Under the pieces are notes generated by a model. The model saw nothing but the letters and a program-made list of their open reading frames with translations. It searched no databases and was not told where the DNA came from. Shown here one piece after another: positions 27,245-35,763 of a stretch of 64,000 bases of DNA (within the stretch, counting starts at the first letter, position 1; each line of letters starts with the position of its first letter). The position numbers and the translations under genes are program-made. The stretch is from Paludibacter sp963678465 (GTDB lineage Bacteria; Bacteroidota; Bacteroidia; Bacteroidales; Paludibacteraceae), in NCBI GenBank assembly GCA_963678465.1, contig OY782858.1, positions 1,302,001 through 1,366,000 of the forward strand, in the 5' to 3' direction.

Positions 27245-28369
27245 ATGAACAATAATAAATCTACACATAGGATAATAATAAATGCAGCTCAAAAAATGGA
27301 GCAGCTTGAAAATAATTCAATTGAACTTGTTGTAACATCACCACCATATCCAATGATTGAAATGTGGGATGAAATTATGTCTCAACAAAATCCTGAAATA
27401 AAAACGGCATTAGACAAAAATGAAGGAATTAAAGCCTTTGAACTTATGCACATAGAACTTGACAAAGTTTGGAAAGAAGTTGAGAGAGTTTTAAAGCCTG
27501 GTGGTTTCGCTTGTATAAATATTGGTGACTCTACAAGAACAATAAATGGTGAATTTGCTCTTTATCCAAGTCATTCAAGAATTATTTCTTCATTTCAAAA
27601 ATTAGGTCTTCCAAACTTACCAAACATAATTTGGAGAAAACAAACAAATGCACCAAATAAATTTATGGGTTCAGGTATGCTGCCTTCAGGTGCTTATGTT
27701 ACCTTAGAACACGAATGGATTTTGATTTTTAGAAAAGGTGGTAAAAGACAATTCAAGACTGAAAATGAAAAATTAAGAAGAAAGAAAAGTTCTTTCTTCT
27801 GGGAGGAAAGAAATGTATGGTTTTCAGATGTATGGGATCTAAAAGGAACTAAACAAAAAATTGACAAATCTGAAACAAGAAAAAGAAGTGCTGCTTATCC
27901 ATTTGAATTGCCTTACAGACTTATCAATATGTATTCGTTGCAAGGCGATACTGTATTAGACCCATTTTTAGGTACTGGAACTACTTCAATGGCTGCAATT
28001 GCATCCAATAGAAACAGTATTGGCTATGAAATTGACCCAATGTTTTTGAATATTATTATAGACAACATAGAATCAACACCTATTACATTTTACAATTCTA
28101 TTATTCAAAACCGTATTGAACAACATATCAATTTTATATCGGGAAGGAATGCTGATGTTAAAAAGGGGGACATTAAGCATTACAATGAAAACTTAAAACT
28201 TCAAGTAATGACAAGTCATGAAACTGAATTAAGTTTAAATTTTATAACTAATGTAAAAAGGATAGACAAAGAATTTGTTGCAATTTATGATGTTGTGAAA
28301 CCTAAAGATCTTGATTTCACATTCAAACAAAAAAATGTTGAACAAAAGACTTTGTTTGATTTACAATGA
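27245..28369 (+). CDS. Beta-class DNA (cytosine-N4 or adenine-N6) methyltransferase of an R-M system
   Basis: A 374-residue protein with motif IV TSPPY at 31-35 ahead of motif I DPFLGTGTT at 239-247, the beta-class order. TSPPY is most common in N4-cytosine enzymes. The variable target-recognition region lies between about 100 and 215. The phrase TSPPYPMIEMWD is reminiscent of methyltransferases of CTAG-specific systems, and a MjaI-like nuclease lies nearby, so CTAG is a plausible but unproven target. Its 3' end overlaps the convergent nuclease gene by nine bases. Start fixed by the near-leaderless promoter. Confidence 0.88.
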   Translation: MNNNKSTHRIIINAAQKMEQLENNSIELVVTSPPYPMIEMWDEIMSQQNPEIKTALDKNEGIKAFELMHIELDKVWKEVERVLKPGGFACINIGDSTRTINGEFALYPSHSRIISSFQKLGLPNLPNIIWRKQTNAPNKFMGSGMLPSGAYVTLEHEWILIFRKGGKRQFKTENEKLRRKKSSFFWEERNVWFSDVWDLKGTKQKIDKSETRKRSAAYPFELPYRLINMYSLQGDTVLDPFLGTGTTSMAAIASNRNSIGYEIDPMFLNIIIDNIESTPITFYNSIIQNRIEQHINFISGRNADVKKGDIKHYNENLKLQVMTSHETELSLNFITNVKRIDKEFVAIYDVVKPKDLDFTFKQKNVEQKTLFDLQ

Positions 28370-28975
28370 TTGGATAGCTAATACAAGTTCTTCAATATTG
28401 ACAAATTCCTCATTACTATCATAATATAAATAATAAACAGGCTTGCCCCATTTCTGATTTGCATCTATGTTAAAAGTAATTACTTCTTTTCTCATCATTT
28501 TAAATGTTAGTGGCTTTACTTGAATTCCTCCAACTTCGATACCATTCTTTTTATTGATAACAATGTCAATTCTAAGTTCTTCATCCAAGTAGCCTTCGGC
28601 TTCTTCAAAAGTATTGTTTGATATTATCTTAGAGAGTTCCGTAATAGCTTTTTTCTCAATCAAACCACCTTTCAATGATTGAATAACAAACAAATCATAT
28701 TCCCATTGAATGCATTCTTGCATAGTATAGCGTATTTCCCCCCAATATCTGATTTGAGAATCATAAAGATTTTTTCCAAATAATTCAACAGTTCCTTGGC
28801 TTTCGACACCACACTCACATGTATTTTCAGAATGCCATTTAATCAACTCAACTAATTCGTCTTTACTTTTGGGGTTGTGAGCTCTTATCAATTTCATAAC
28901 AGGAACACTCTTAAACGGTGCAGAAATTCCCATTTTACCGTTTAATTCATTTAATGGTCCTCCGGTATATGCCAT
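28361..28975 (-). CDS. Putative PD-(D/E)XK restriction endonuclease
   Basis: A 204-residue protein with no family I can name. The C-terminal part has the strand pattern of a PD-(D/E)XK core: LRIDIVI (Asp137) followed by GGIQVKP (Gln152-Val-Lys154), with a QxK variant active site. A Cys-x-Cys pair (CECG) lies near residue 53. Position convergent with and overlapping the methyltransferase, and in the same cluster as the controller and a second nuclease, supports a restriction role. Whether it shares the methyltransferase's target or belongs to another system is unclear. Confidence 0.6.
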   Translation of the reverse strand: MAYTGGPLNELNGKMGISAPFKSVPVMKLIRAHNPKSKDELVELIKWHSENTCECGVESQGTVELFGKNLYDSQIRYWGEIRYTMQECIQWEYDLFVIQSLKGGLIEKKAITELSKIISNNTFEEAEGYLDEELRIDIVINKKNGIEVGGIQVKPLTFKMMRKEVITFNIDANQKWGKPVYYLYYDSNEEFVNIEELVLAIQSL

Positions 28976-29031
28976 ATCATATATTGTTTAATATTGAGTT
29001 AACGCTAAATAGTATTATTAAAGCTATATCT

Positions 29032-29220
29032 TCATCTTCCTTTACTATAATTATTCCAAATCCAATAACATCCACATTCACGAGGTGTTATATTTAACTC
29101 CTCATCTCTATTACGCAATACACAATTTGCTCCATTTAAATTACCAACTGGTATTTCAATATTATTCTCAAACTATTTAACTAATAAATCAACATCATTC
29201 CATTTTGGAGACACAGTGAA
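29032..29220 (-). pseudogene. Degraded open frame between the two nuclease genes
   Basis: The minus frame from 29220 to the TGA at 29032 is open apart from one TAG (29175-29173). It reads SPKWNDVDLLVK, stop, FENNIEIPVGNLNGANC, then ITPRECGCYWIWNNYSKGR. Codon use looks coding and the Cys-Gly-Cys-Tyr-Trp phrase is protein-like, but I cannot name a family. It may be a remnant of another gene in the restriction island. Confidence 0.35.
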
Positions 29221-29231
29221 TTAATTAAAAT

Positions 29232-29813
29232 TTAGAAATTGAATTCAATTATAATTTCATTTTTCTTCTTATCGTAAAATACAATTGGGACTTCAATAAC
29301 TTCATTCAAACCCATCTTTGTTTTGTAAGTCATTGGCTTAATACTTATTGGCTTATCACCGATTAAACCATCGATTCCTTTACTTTCTTCATCTGGATTA
29401 GCAAGTCTGTAAGGCTTATTAAAATATATTGACAGCTTCTTTAAAATCGCTTCTTGAAACTTAAGCCCAGAAAATGTTTTTATAACAACAAGTTCTTCTA
29501 CCCAATCTCTAACATTTTTTTTGTCAATTTTTACAATTGAATCTTTAAATAAGGTAATCATTGCAAAAACCTTATCAGTTGCATTATCAATGGCTTCGGG
29601 ATGATTATCCAAATACCATCTTTCCCATTCTGTTAATGTCGTTCCTTCAAACTCTTGTATCAAATCACTCATTTGTCCAACAATTTTAGCTCTTGTTCCT
29701 TGTGCATTTTGATTGGCCAAGTTCATGATCTGAGTTGCATACTTCGGATAAGAATATTTTTTACCCGACAACAATTCTTGCACCTCGGCATTTGGTATTT
29801 TTAATTTGATCAT
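29232..29813 (-). CDS. MjaI-family type II restriction endonuclease
   Basis: A 193-residue protein that I match to the MjaI family (CTAG-cutting) by the pattern YSYPKYATQIMNLANQNAQG, then VGQMSDLIQEF, WERWYLDNHPEAI and PYRLANPDEESKGIDG. The PD-(D/E)XK core is Asp149 (KGIDG) and Ser157-Ile-Lys159 (ISIKP). The gene overlaps the controller gene by four bases (ATGA), so controller and nuclease are translationally coupled. This is the usual C-R operon that delays nuclease synthesis until the methyltransferase has acted. Specificity remains an inference from family resemblance. Confidence 0.75.
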   Translation of the reverse strand: MIKLKIPNAEVQELLSGKKYSYPKYATQIMNLANQNAQGTRAKIVGQMSDLIQEFEGTTLTEWERWYLDNHPEAIDNATDKVFAMITLFKDSIVKIDKKNVRDWVEELVVIKTFSGLKFQEAILKKLSIYFNKPYRLANPDEESKGIDGLIGDKPISIKPMTYKTKMGLNEVIEVPIVFYDKKKNEIIIEFNF

Positions 29814-30019
29814 AATCCTTTAAATAGATCACTTAATGAAATCTCAAGTGAATTTGCAATTTTCTCTAAATTAACAATTGATATGTTTCTATGCCCACTC
29901 TCAACGCTAGCAATGTAACTTCTATCTAAATCAGCAGAAAAAGACAAATCCTTCTGAGAAATACCCTTTTGCTCACGTATTTCCTTAATTCTTTTGCCAA
30001 CATTAGATTTAATTTCCAT
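29810..30019 (-). CDS. Restriction-system controller (C) protein, XRE-type HTH
   Basis: A 69-residue protein that is nearly all helix-turn-helix: IKEIREQKGISQKDLSF, then ADLDRSYIASVESGHRNIS, the typical C-protein recognition helix region. It is coupled by a four-base overlap to the MjaI-like nuclease. Two operator-like sequences lie 23-46 bases upstream, and the -7 box ends four bases before the ATG, so a leaderless transcript is expected, as in several known C genes. It should first activate and then repress its own operon and tune the methyltransferase. Confidence 0.88.
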   Translation of the reverse strand: MEIKSNVGKRIKEIREQKGISQKDLSFSADLDRSYIASVESGHRNISIVNLEKIANSLEISLSDLFKGL

Positions 30020-30023
30020 TTTG

Positions 30024-30065
30024 CAAAGATGAGTATTTGTTGATTATAATCCAAAGACTATAAGT
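30024..30065 (-). promoter_or_regulatory. Paired C-box operators and promoter of the C-R operon
   Basis: On the minus strand ACTTATAGTC (30065-30056), spacer TTTG, GATTATAATC (30051-30042), then the -7-like box CATCTTTG (30031-30024) and the ATG at 30019. Two such half-palindromes four bases apart match the dimer-pair operator arrangement known for controller proteins; the spacing and core closely recall the Esp1396I operator as I remember it. The rest of the gap to 30332 is AT-rich with nothing recognised. Confidence 0.75.
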
Positions 30066-30332
30066 AACACTTTATGTTTTTTTTACAAACTATTATGAGT
30101 TTAGAATATTTATTTTCAAATATATTTCGCTAAAGCCCAATTTCGTACGTAAATTTTTGATAAGTATTTTCTCAGATTAACATTTTAAATTTAACACACC
30201 CAACAGTAAAAACAATAATTAAAATATCATACTCAACTGAAAAAAATTATCACTTTCGCATTTTTTAAAATTCTTTAATCTTTTATTTAGTGAAATAATA
30301 TATAATCATTTCTTTTTTAATACATTTGTATC

Positions 30333-31430
30333 ATGAAAAGATATGTTATAATTCAAATCTGTATAGTATTATCACAATCTCTATTTGCAACTTTTCCATT
30401 AAGTTATTATTACACTCTTGATGGCAAATCCTCCGCAGCCCTTAAAACAGAGTTGCACAATATCCTAATGGCAGACACAAGCCGTTATTACTCTTACGGC
30501 TCGGGAGCAAATCACACTTGGAACGGCTTTTATTACACCGACAGAGATACAATCAATAACTTAGTTATTGATATGTATTCAGATTCATTGCGTTATTTCG
30601 CCTCTGACTACATAACACAAAATTATCCTGGTTTCGGTACAAAAATCCACATAGAACACAGCCTACCCAAATCATGGTGGGGTAGCCATGAATGGGCGGC
30701 TTATAAAGACCTGAATCATCTGTTTCCTGCCGATGGCAGCACAAATCTTTCAAAGAGCGATAACCCTTTGGGTATCGTCTCAGGAAAGCCAACAAAAAAC
30801 AACGGAGTTAGCAAAATTGGTCCCGGGGATTACCCAGGTTATACAGGTAACGTTTTCGAACCTGCCGACCAATACAAAGGTGATTTCGCTCGTGCCTATT
30901 TCTACATGGCCACCGCCTACGAGCATTATAAAAACCTTTGGGTCGCGTCTAAATCAGAAAACATTATGCAAAACAACACCTATCCGGTGTTTAAAGAATG
31001 GGCTGTGCAATTGCTATTGCAATGGCACAGACAAGACCCCGTAAGTGCTAAAGAGCTTACACGTAACGAAAAAGTATATTCAATTCAGGGGAATAGAAAC
31101 CCCTTCATTGACTATCCTCAATTAGCAGAATACGTTTGGGGAAACAAAGTCGGTACACCTTGGTCTTTTACAACCTCAATTCAAAATCAAATATCAAATG
31201 TATTTGATATAAAAATCAAAACAATCAATTCTTGTTTCACAGTCATTTCTGATATTAGTGTCCCAATTACTTACACAATTTTCAGATTTGATGGCCAGAA
31301 AATAGTTCAAGATAAATCTTTCACAAACTTGAATACACATTTTCCGACGCTTAACAAAGGCATTTATTTCATTGAAATCAATTCATTAAACACCTCTTCA
31401 AAACAAACTTTGAAATTTATTCAGAAATAA
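30333..31430 (+). CDS. Secreted endonuclease I family nuclease with T9SS tail
   Basis: A 365-residue exported protein (signal peptide MKRYVIIQICIVLSQSLFA). The catalytic domain (about 20-275) has the Endonuclease_1 signature: IEHSLPKSWWG, then AYKDLNHLFPADGSTNLSKS and DNPLG, i.e. the metal-bound His-Asn catalytic group. The C-terminal 75 residues resemble a T9SS sorting domain (TYTIFRFDGQKI ... GIYFIEINS). The enzyme likely degrades extracellular DNA/RNA for nutrients or biofilm turnover. It neighbours the R-M island but has no functional tie visible. A bidirectional terminator follows. Confidence 0.9.
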   Translation: MKRYVIIQICIVLSQSLFATFPLSYYYTLDGKSSAALKTELHNILMADTSRYYSYGSGANHTWNGFYYTDRDTINNLVIDMYSDSLRYFASDYITQNYPGFGTKIHIEHSLPKSWWGSHEWAAYKDLNHLFPADGSTNLSKSDNPLGIVSGKPTKNNGVSKIGPGDYPGYTGNVFEPADQYKGDFARAYFYMATAYEHYKNLWVASKSENIMQNNTYPVFKEWAVQLLLQWHRQDPVSAKELTRNEKVYSIQGNRNPFIDYPQLAEYVWGNKVGTPWSFTTSIQNQISNVFDIKIKTINSCFTVISDISVPITYTIFRFDGQKIVQDKSFTNLNTHFPTLNKGIYFIEINSLNTSSKQTLKFIQK

Positions 31431-31497
31431 ATTCAAAAAAACTATATTTGCACTCAACTAAATTGTTTACAGACATAGACTAATTTAGATTACACTA

Positions 31498-31527
31498 AAC
31501 AGCCCAATTCGTGAGAATCGGGCTGTT
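31498..31527. terminator. Bidirectional terminator between nuclease and umuC
   Basis: AACAGCCCAATTC pairs with GAATCGGGCTGTT around a GTGA loop with one A-C mismatch, placed between convergent genes. Confidence 0.75.
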
Positions 31528-31532
31528 TCCTA

Positions 31533-32795
31533 TTATTCCGTTTTTACTGTAAATATATCTTTAAGGTTTGTTGTATAACAGGGCGTAAGTTTCTCATTCT
31601 TCAATTTCCACTTTCTATCAAAACCCTGTGTTCCGATTTTCACTTTCTGACGGCCAAGCGAAGCATTTATTATATCCATAGCCTCCATTACTTTGTTATG
31701 TTTTACTCGATCCCTCGTGTCAAACATATCGGCTTGCAACGGCCTTTGGGGTGTAATCTCACTAACAATTACCCCTGCTTTTTTATATTGATACCCTTCA
31801 CGAAATATCGATTGCAATCCGCGTATAGCGTAATGAATTATTTCAGCGCTATCATTAGATGATACCGGCAGTTGCAATACGGCCTGATTATAGTATTGAG
31901 GTTGATTTGTCGCGAATGGATTTGTATGTATAAATACAATCACAACCGCAGCTGTTGAGCGTTGTGCTCTCAACTTTTCGGCACAACCCGCTGCAAAATT
32001 CGCAACTGCTTCTTTTATCGGCTCAATCGTTGTTAGCTTTTCACCGAAACTACGTGAAGTGCAAATAGTTTTCTTTGATTTGGGTGACTCAGTTACAATA
32101 CAGGGTGTTCCTTTCAGTTCAAGCCACATTCTTTCGCCTACAACCCCCATCTTTTGCCGTACCCAGCTTTTAGTTCGTTGTGTAAAATCCCATGCGGTAT
32201 TTATGCTATAGTATTCTAATTTCTTGCTGAATTGTCTCCCAATACCCCACACGTCACCAATCTTAGTAAGTTTAAGTGCTTTTTCTCTTTTTTCGTCAGT
32301 ATCAATTATACAAACACCGTTATACCCTTTGTATTTCTTAGCAAACTTATTTGCTACTTTTGCAAGTGTTTTAGTCGGTGCAACGCCTAAACTCACAGGT
32401 ATTCCCGTATTCTTTTTTACTGTCCGAACCAACTTACTACCCATTTCATTCAAATTGATATTCTCAAACCCATTCAAAAACAGAAATGCTTCGTCAATGG
32501 AATAAATTTCCATTTCCGGTACAAATGCTCCAATGGTTGTCATTACCCGTTGAGACATATCTCCATAAAGAACATAATTGGAAGAGAAAACTGCTACCTG
32601 ATTTCTTTCAATCAACTCTTTCAACTTAAATGCAGGTTCACCCATTGGAATGCCAAGTGCTTTTGCTTCTCCCGAACGTGCAATAACACAACCGTCGTTG
32701 TTCGAAAGAACTACGATTGCTTTCCCATTCAAAGAGGGTTGAAATACCCTTTCACAGGACGCATAGAAGTTATTGCAGTCAATTAAACCGAACAT
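31533..32795 (-). CDS. umuC: Y-family DNA polymerase V catalytic subunit
   Basis: A 420-residue protein of the UmuC group. Metal-binding residues are Asp6 (LIDCNNFYASCERVF), and Asp101-Glu102 in YSIDEAF. A helix-hairpin-helix region (GDVWGIGRQFSKKL, about 177-190) and a little-finger domain follow, with a C-terminal DUF4113-like tail. It performs translesion synthesis with UmuD'. The umuD gene lies 156 bases upstream on the same strand, a larger gap than the usual overlap of these genes. Confidence 0.95.
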   Translation of the reverse strand: MFGLIDCNNFYASCERVFQPSLNGKAIVVLSNNDGCVIARSGEAKALGIPMGEPAFKLKELIERNQVAVFSSNYVLYGDMSQRVMTTIGAFVPEMEIYSIDEAFLFLNGFENINLNEMGSKLVRTVKKNTGIPVSLGVAPTKTLAKVANKFAKKYKGYNGVCIIDTDEKREKALKLTKIGDVWGIGRQFSKKLEYYSINTAWDFTQRTKSWVRQKMGVVGERMWLELKGTPCIVTESPKSKKTICTSRSFGEKLTTIEPIKEAVANFAAGCAEKLRAQRSTAAVVIVFIHTNPFATNQPQYYNQAVLQLPVSSNDSAEIIHYAIRGLQSIFREGYQYKKAGVIVSEITPQRPLQADMFDTRDRVKHNKVMEAMDIINASLGRQKVKIGTQGFDRKWKLKNEKLTPCYTTNLKDIFTVKTE

Positions 32796-32950
32796 ATATA
32801 TCTGGGTAATATGAAAAGAAAAATCAGTATTAAAACAAAGAAAGTGTAAAACAATATTAGCTCATATTTTTTGGGGAAGCTGACTTTCATTTTCTGAAGG
32901 AGAACAGAAGTTGAAAAAATCATTTAATATCCTTTCCCTTTTCATAATGA

Positions 32951-33427
32951 TTATCTTACGTGGCTTTTAATTGAAAATGTTACTATCCCCCAAATACAAA
33001 AATCGTTTTCTTCTGTAACTTTTATGGGTTGAAACTTAGGATTAGCAGGGACAAGATATACGGCATCCTTTTCAATTTTTATATATTTCAATGTAAATTC
33101 ACCGTCGATAAAGCAGACAGCTGTTGCACCGTTGTGAGGTGTTATACTTTTATCAATTACCAATATATCACCGTCGGAAATACCGGCATCCTGCATAGAT
33201 GTTCCCTTTACTCTGGCATAAAAAGTACTGGAAGGGTTACTGATAAGCTCGGTATTTAAATCAATTTTTAAATCTTCAAAATCCTGGGCGGGACTGGGAA
33301 AACCTGCTGCAATTCCACCGTCGAAATAAGGCAGATGTACATGTGTGCCAGTGTTTGCAGAGAAAAACTCTACATTTTTCGTTGCTGCTATTTTATTGAA
33401 TTCCTGCATATTTTTTTCCTTCTTCAT
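32951..33427 (-). CDS. umuD: LexA/UmuD-like S24 self-cleaving protein
   Basis: A 158-residue S24 peptidase without a DNA-binding domain, so UmuD and not LexA. Ser77 (GTSMQ) and Lys114 (TLKYI) form the dyad, and the cleavage site is Ala41-Gly42 in GIAAGFPSP. RecA-assisted cleavage would give UmuD' for polymerase V with the neighbouring umuC. An alternative start is Met7. The divergent SRAP gene shares its 135-base upstream region. TACTACAAAGTA (33439-33450 area) is a weak palindrome there, but I cannot call an SOS box. Confidence 0.92.
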   Translation of the reverse strand: MKKEKNMQEFNKIAATKNVEFFSANTGTHVHLPYFDGGIAAGFPSPAQDFEDLKIDLNTELISNPSSTFYARVKGTSMQDAGISDGDILVIDKSITPHNGATAVCFIDGEFTLKYIKIEKDAVYLVPANPKFQPIKVTEENDFCIWGIVTFSIKSHVR

Positions 33428-33562
33428 TATAATACTAAGTACTACAAAGTAAACAATTTTGTTTCATAATTCAGCACTGTTTTGAACCAATATTATATTT
33501 TATATGTTCATTTAATAGTTTGTATTTATACTTTATCATCAAATCACTTCGTTTAAAATCTT

Positions 33563-34318
33563 ATGTGTTTTACAGTTGCCATCATTCGAAAAGGTGTATT
33601 AATGACCGTAGAGGAGTACTACAACAGACTTCCTGCCAGCATCCGAAAGAAAAAGAAAAATCCAAATGAGCCTGAAATCCCTAACCTTTATATGGTCAGT
33701 GGGTTTTCGCACCCCCAATTGCCTGTGATCACCGACAATGAATTTGTTCTAAAAGAGTGGGGTCTTATCCCCTCATGGGTAAAAACAAAAGCTGCTGCAC
33801 AAGAATTACGCGATAAAACATTAAATGCAAAGGGTGAAACAATATTTGAAAAACCTTCGTTTGCTCAAAACATTCTTTCCCGCAGATGCTTGCTGCCTGT
33901 GTCCGGCTTTTTTGAATGGAGAGATTTCAACAACAACAAATACCCTTATTTTATCGAACCAACGAATGCAGCCGGTTTTTTATTGGGTTCCATTTTCGAT
34001 ACATGGGTCGATCAGTCCACCGGAGCGTGTTACGATACTTTCAGTATAGTGACAACCCCTGCAAATCCATTGATGGAAATGATTCACAACTCAAAAAAAC
34101 GAATGCCTTTGATGCTCGATTTTGAGGCAGCCGACAAATGGATCAATCCATTGTCAACCACCGAAGAAATAAAGTCCATTATTTTGCCTTATGACGAAAG
34201 AAATATGAAAGCTCATACAATATTAAAAGTGGCAGGTAATTCAAAAACCGACAGGAACTATCCCGAAATACTTCAGCCTGTCAACTATCCGGAACTTTCG
34301 CAACAAAGTCTATTCTAA
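33563..34318 (+). CDS. SRAP-family (HMCES/YedK) abasic-site-binding protein
   Basis: A 251-residue protein starting Met-Cys, so Cys2 becomes N-terminal after Met removal and can cross-link to abasic DNA. Other family marks are the active-site segment LNAKGET, RRCLLPVSGFFEWR (catalytic Glu) and MIHNSKKRMP (His). The fold and length fit SRAP. The gene is divergent from umuD and is followed 25 bases later by a hypothetical gene. The group fits a DNA-damage response cluster. Confidence 0.93.
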   Translation: MCFTVAIIRKGVLMTVEEYYNRLPASIRKKKKNPNEPEIPNLYMVSGFSHPQLPVITDNEFVLKEWGLIPSWVKTKAAAQELRDKTLNAKGETIFEKPSFAQNILSRRCLLPVSGFFEWRDFNNNKYPYFIEPTNAAGFLLGSIFDTWVDQSTGACYDTFSIVTTPANPLMEMIHNSKKRMPLMLDFEAADKWINPLSTTEEIKSIILPYDERNMKAHTILKVAGNSKTDRNYPEILQPVNYPELSQQSLF

Positions 34319-34343
34319 CTACATCACTTTAAAACAAAAACCT

Positions 34344-34955
34344 ATGTCATTAGTAGATATCGTAAAAAAAACAATTGAATCGGAAGACGCGATTATTGAT
34401 CAAATCGCAGAACCGGATGTGGCCGTGTATCATTTTCTACAGGAACAATTTGAAAAAACTGATGTTTCAAGCAATTTAATATTTCAATATGTGTATTGCA
34501 ATTTTTATACATTAGATGCTCAAAAAGTGGATAAAAAATTCATTCGAGGATATTTTGAATTAATGCAGAGCCTGAAAGGCAGTGTCGACCTGGATATGGA
34601 AGTATTATTATTCAAGGTTTATCATTTGGAAACAGACAGAATATTGAAATTCCAGTATTCATTTACAAGCAAGTTAGCTCATACTTTAGATAACAATCGA
34701 CCCATTTGGGATAGTAAAATTGCAAGGGTGTTTTCATTATATCTTACAAGTATAGAAGATAATGGTGTAAATGGCGATATGTTTATTAATGCGATCGAAA
34801 ATCTTCAATCCAACTACAGAAAGATTATACAAGAAAATCTCTTATCTTCAACTATCGGCAAGTTCAATCAGAAATTTGATAAATACTCCATTAGCGATAC
34901 AAAAAAATTAGATTTTATATTTTGGGCATTGGCTAAAGTAGCATCAAAACAATGA
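34344..34955 (+). CDS. Hypothetical helical protein linked to the SRAP gene
   Basis: I do not recognise this 203-residue protein. It is soluble and almost entirely helical, with no signal peptide. The middle segment LDNNRPIWDSKIARVFSLYL and the preceding helices resemble the all-helical proteins that accompany DNA-repair genes, but no catalytic motif is visible. Spacing (25 bases after the SRAP stop, same strand) suggests cotranscription and therefore a possible role in the damage response; this is inference from context only. Confidence 0.6.
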   Translation: MSLVDIVKKTIESEDAIIDQIAEPDVAVYHFLQEQFEKTDVSSNLIFQYVYCNFYTLDAQKVDKKFIRGYFELMQSLKGSVDLDMEVLLFKVYHLETDRILKFQYSFTSKLAHTLDNNRPIWDSKIARVFSLYLTSIEDNGVNGDMFINAIENLQSNYRKIIQENLLSSTIGKFNQKFDKYSISDTKKLDFIFWALAKVASKQ

Positions 34956-35089
34956 TACGAAACTACAATAGATAAAGAGCCTGCACCTGCGCTTTCATCT
35001 GTGGAGACTTCGCCTTCTCCTGCGCTATTTACAGTACTATTTTTTCCCTGATTAACTTAAACCGCAGTGATTACGGTGCGTACCCGGGC

Positions 35090-35362
35090 AGTTACGGTTC
35101 GTACGCGGAGAGTTACCGTACGTGCGCGGGGAGCTCGGGTAAGCGCGCGGAGAGCTCGGGTATGCACGCGGGGAGCTCGGGTAAGCACGCGGGGAGCTCG
35201 GGTAAGCACGCGGGGAGCTCGGGTAAGCGCGCGGTGAGCCCGGGTAAACACGTGGAGAGCTCGGGTAAGCACGCGGGAAGCTCGGGTACGTATGCGGGAA
35301 GCTCGGGTAAGCGCGCGGAGAGCTCGGGTACGTACGGTAGTAGCCCGGGTACGTACGGTACG
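35090..35362. repeat. GC-rich 21-base minisatellite, 13 units
   Basis: The 273 bases are exactly 13 units of 21, consensus AGCTCGGGTAAGCACGCGGGG, after a partial unit at 35066-35089. G+C is far above the surrounding AT-rich DNA. The units are rich in six-base palindromes (GAGCTC, CCCGGG, GCGCGC, CGTACG, TACGTA). The plus strand is open through the array to 35440 (Ser-Ser-Gly-Lys-His-Ala-Gly units, with a Cys-containing tail), but its only ATG is inside the array and no promoter was found. Both antisense frames are also open, so coding is not shown. Confidence 0.85.
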
Positions 35363-35440
35363 GAGGCCAATGTGCCTCTCAGAAGCTGTAGTAAGGATTG
35401 CAGCTATCAGAAACAGTACGCCGGCAATAAAAGTAAGTAA

Positions 35441-35763
35441 TTTAAAATAATGCTATATATGTATATTTACTAAAAGTTATAAATGTAAAGAATTGAGAAT
35501 AGGTGTACGGATGTGGAATTGTTGAATTGTTGAAGCGGGGGAAGTGTAAGTAAGCAAGAAAAAACCCCTCCCCCTTCGGGTACTCCCCTTGAAAAAAGGG
35601 GAGATCGTTGGTACGCATGATGTAGGAAAATAAATAACCGTGTTGAAACGTTGAAACGTTGAACTTGCCTGTGCTTATGCCTGTGCCTAAGCCTGTGCCT
35701 GTCAAAACCCGGAACTTCTCAATTATCAATTATCAATTATTCATTATCAATTATCCCCGAAAC
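35441..35763. repeat. Repeat-word gap after the minisatellite
   Basis: GTTGAATTGTTGAAGCG, the CCCCTCCCCCTTCGGGTACT block (35564-35645, one of three copies), GTTGAAACGTTGAAACG, CCTGTGCCT hexamers and AATTATC runs. No gene is seen in 34956-35763 apart from the open frame discussed for the minisatellite. Confidence 0.75.

Noticed and set aside
33428..33562. Canonical SOS box between umuD and the SRAP gene
   Set aside because: Only a weak TACT-N4-AGTA palindrome is visible; LexA boxes of this phylum are not defined well enough to call it.
35090..35362. Minisatellite as a CRISPR array
   Set aside because: Units are contiguous with no unique spacers of constant length.
35057..35370. Antisense open frames across the minisatellite (two frames without stops)
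   Set aside because: All frames of the 21-base repeat lack stops because of composition and period; no start context or promoter supports coding.
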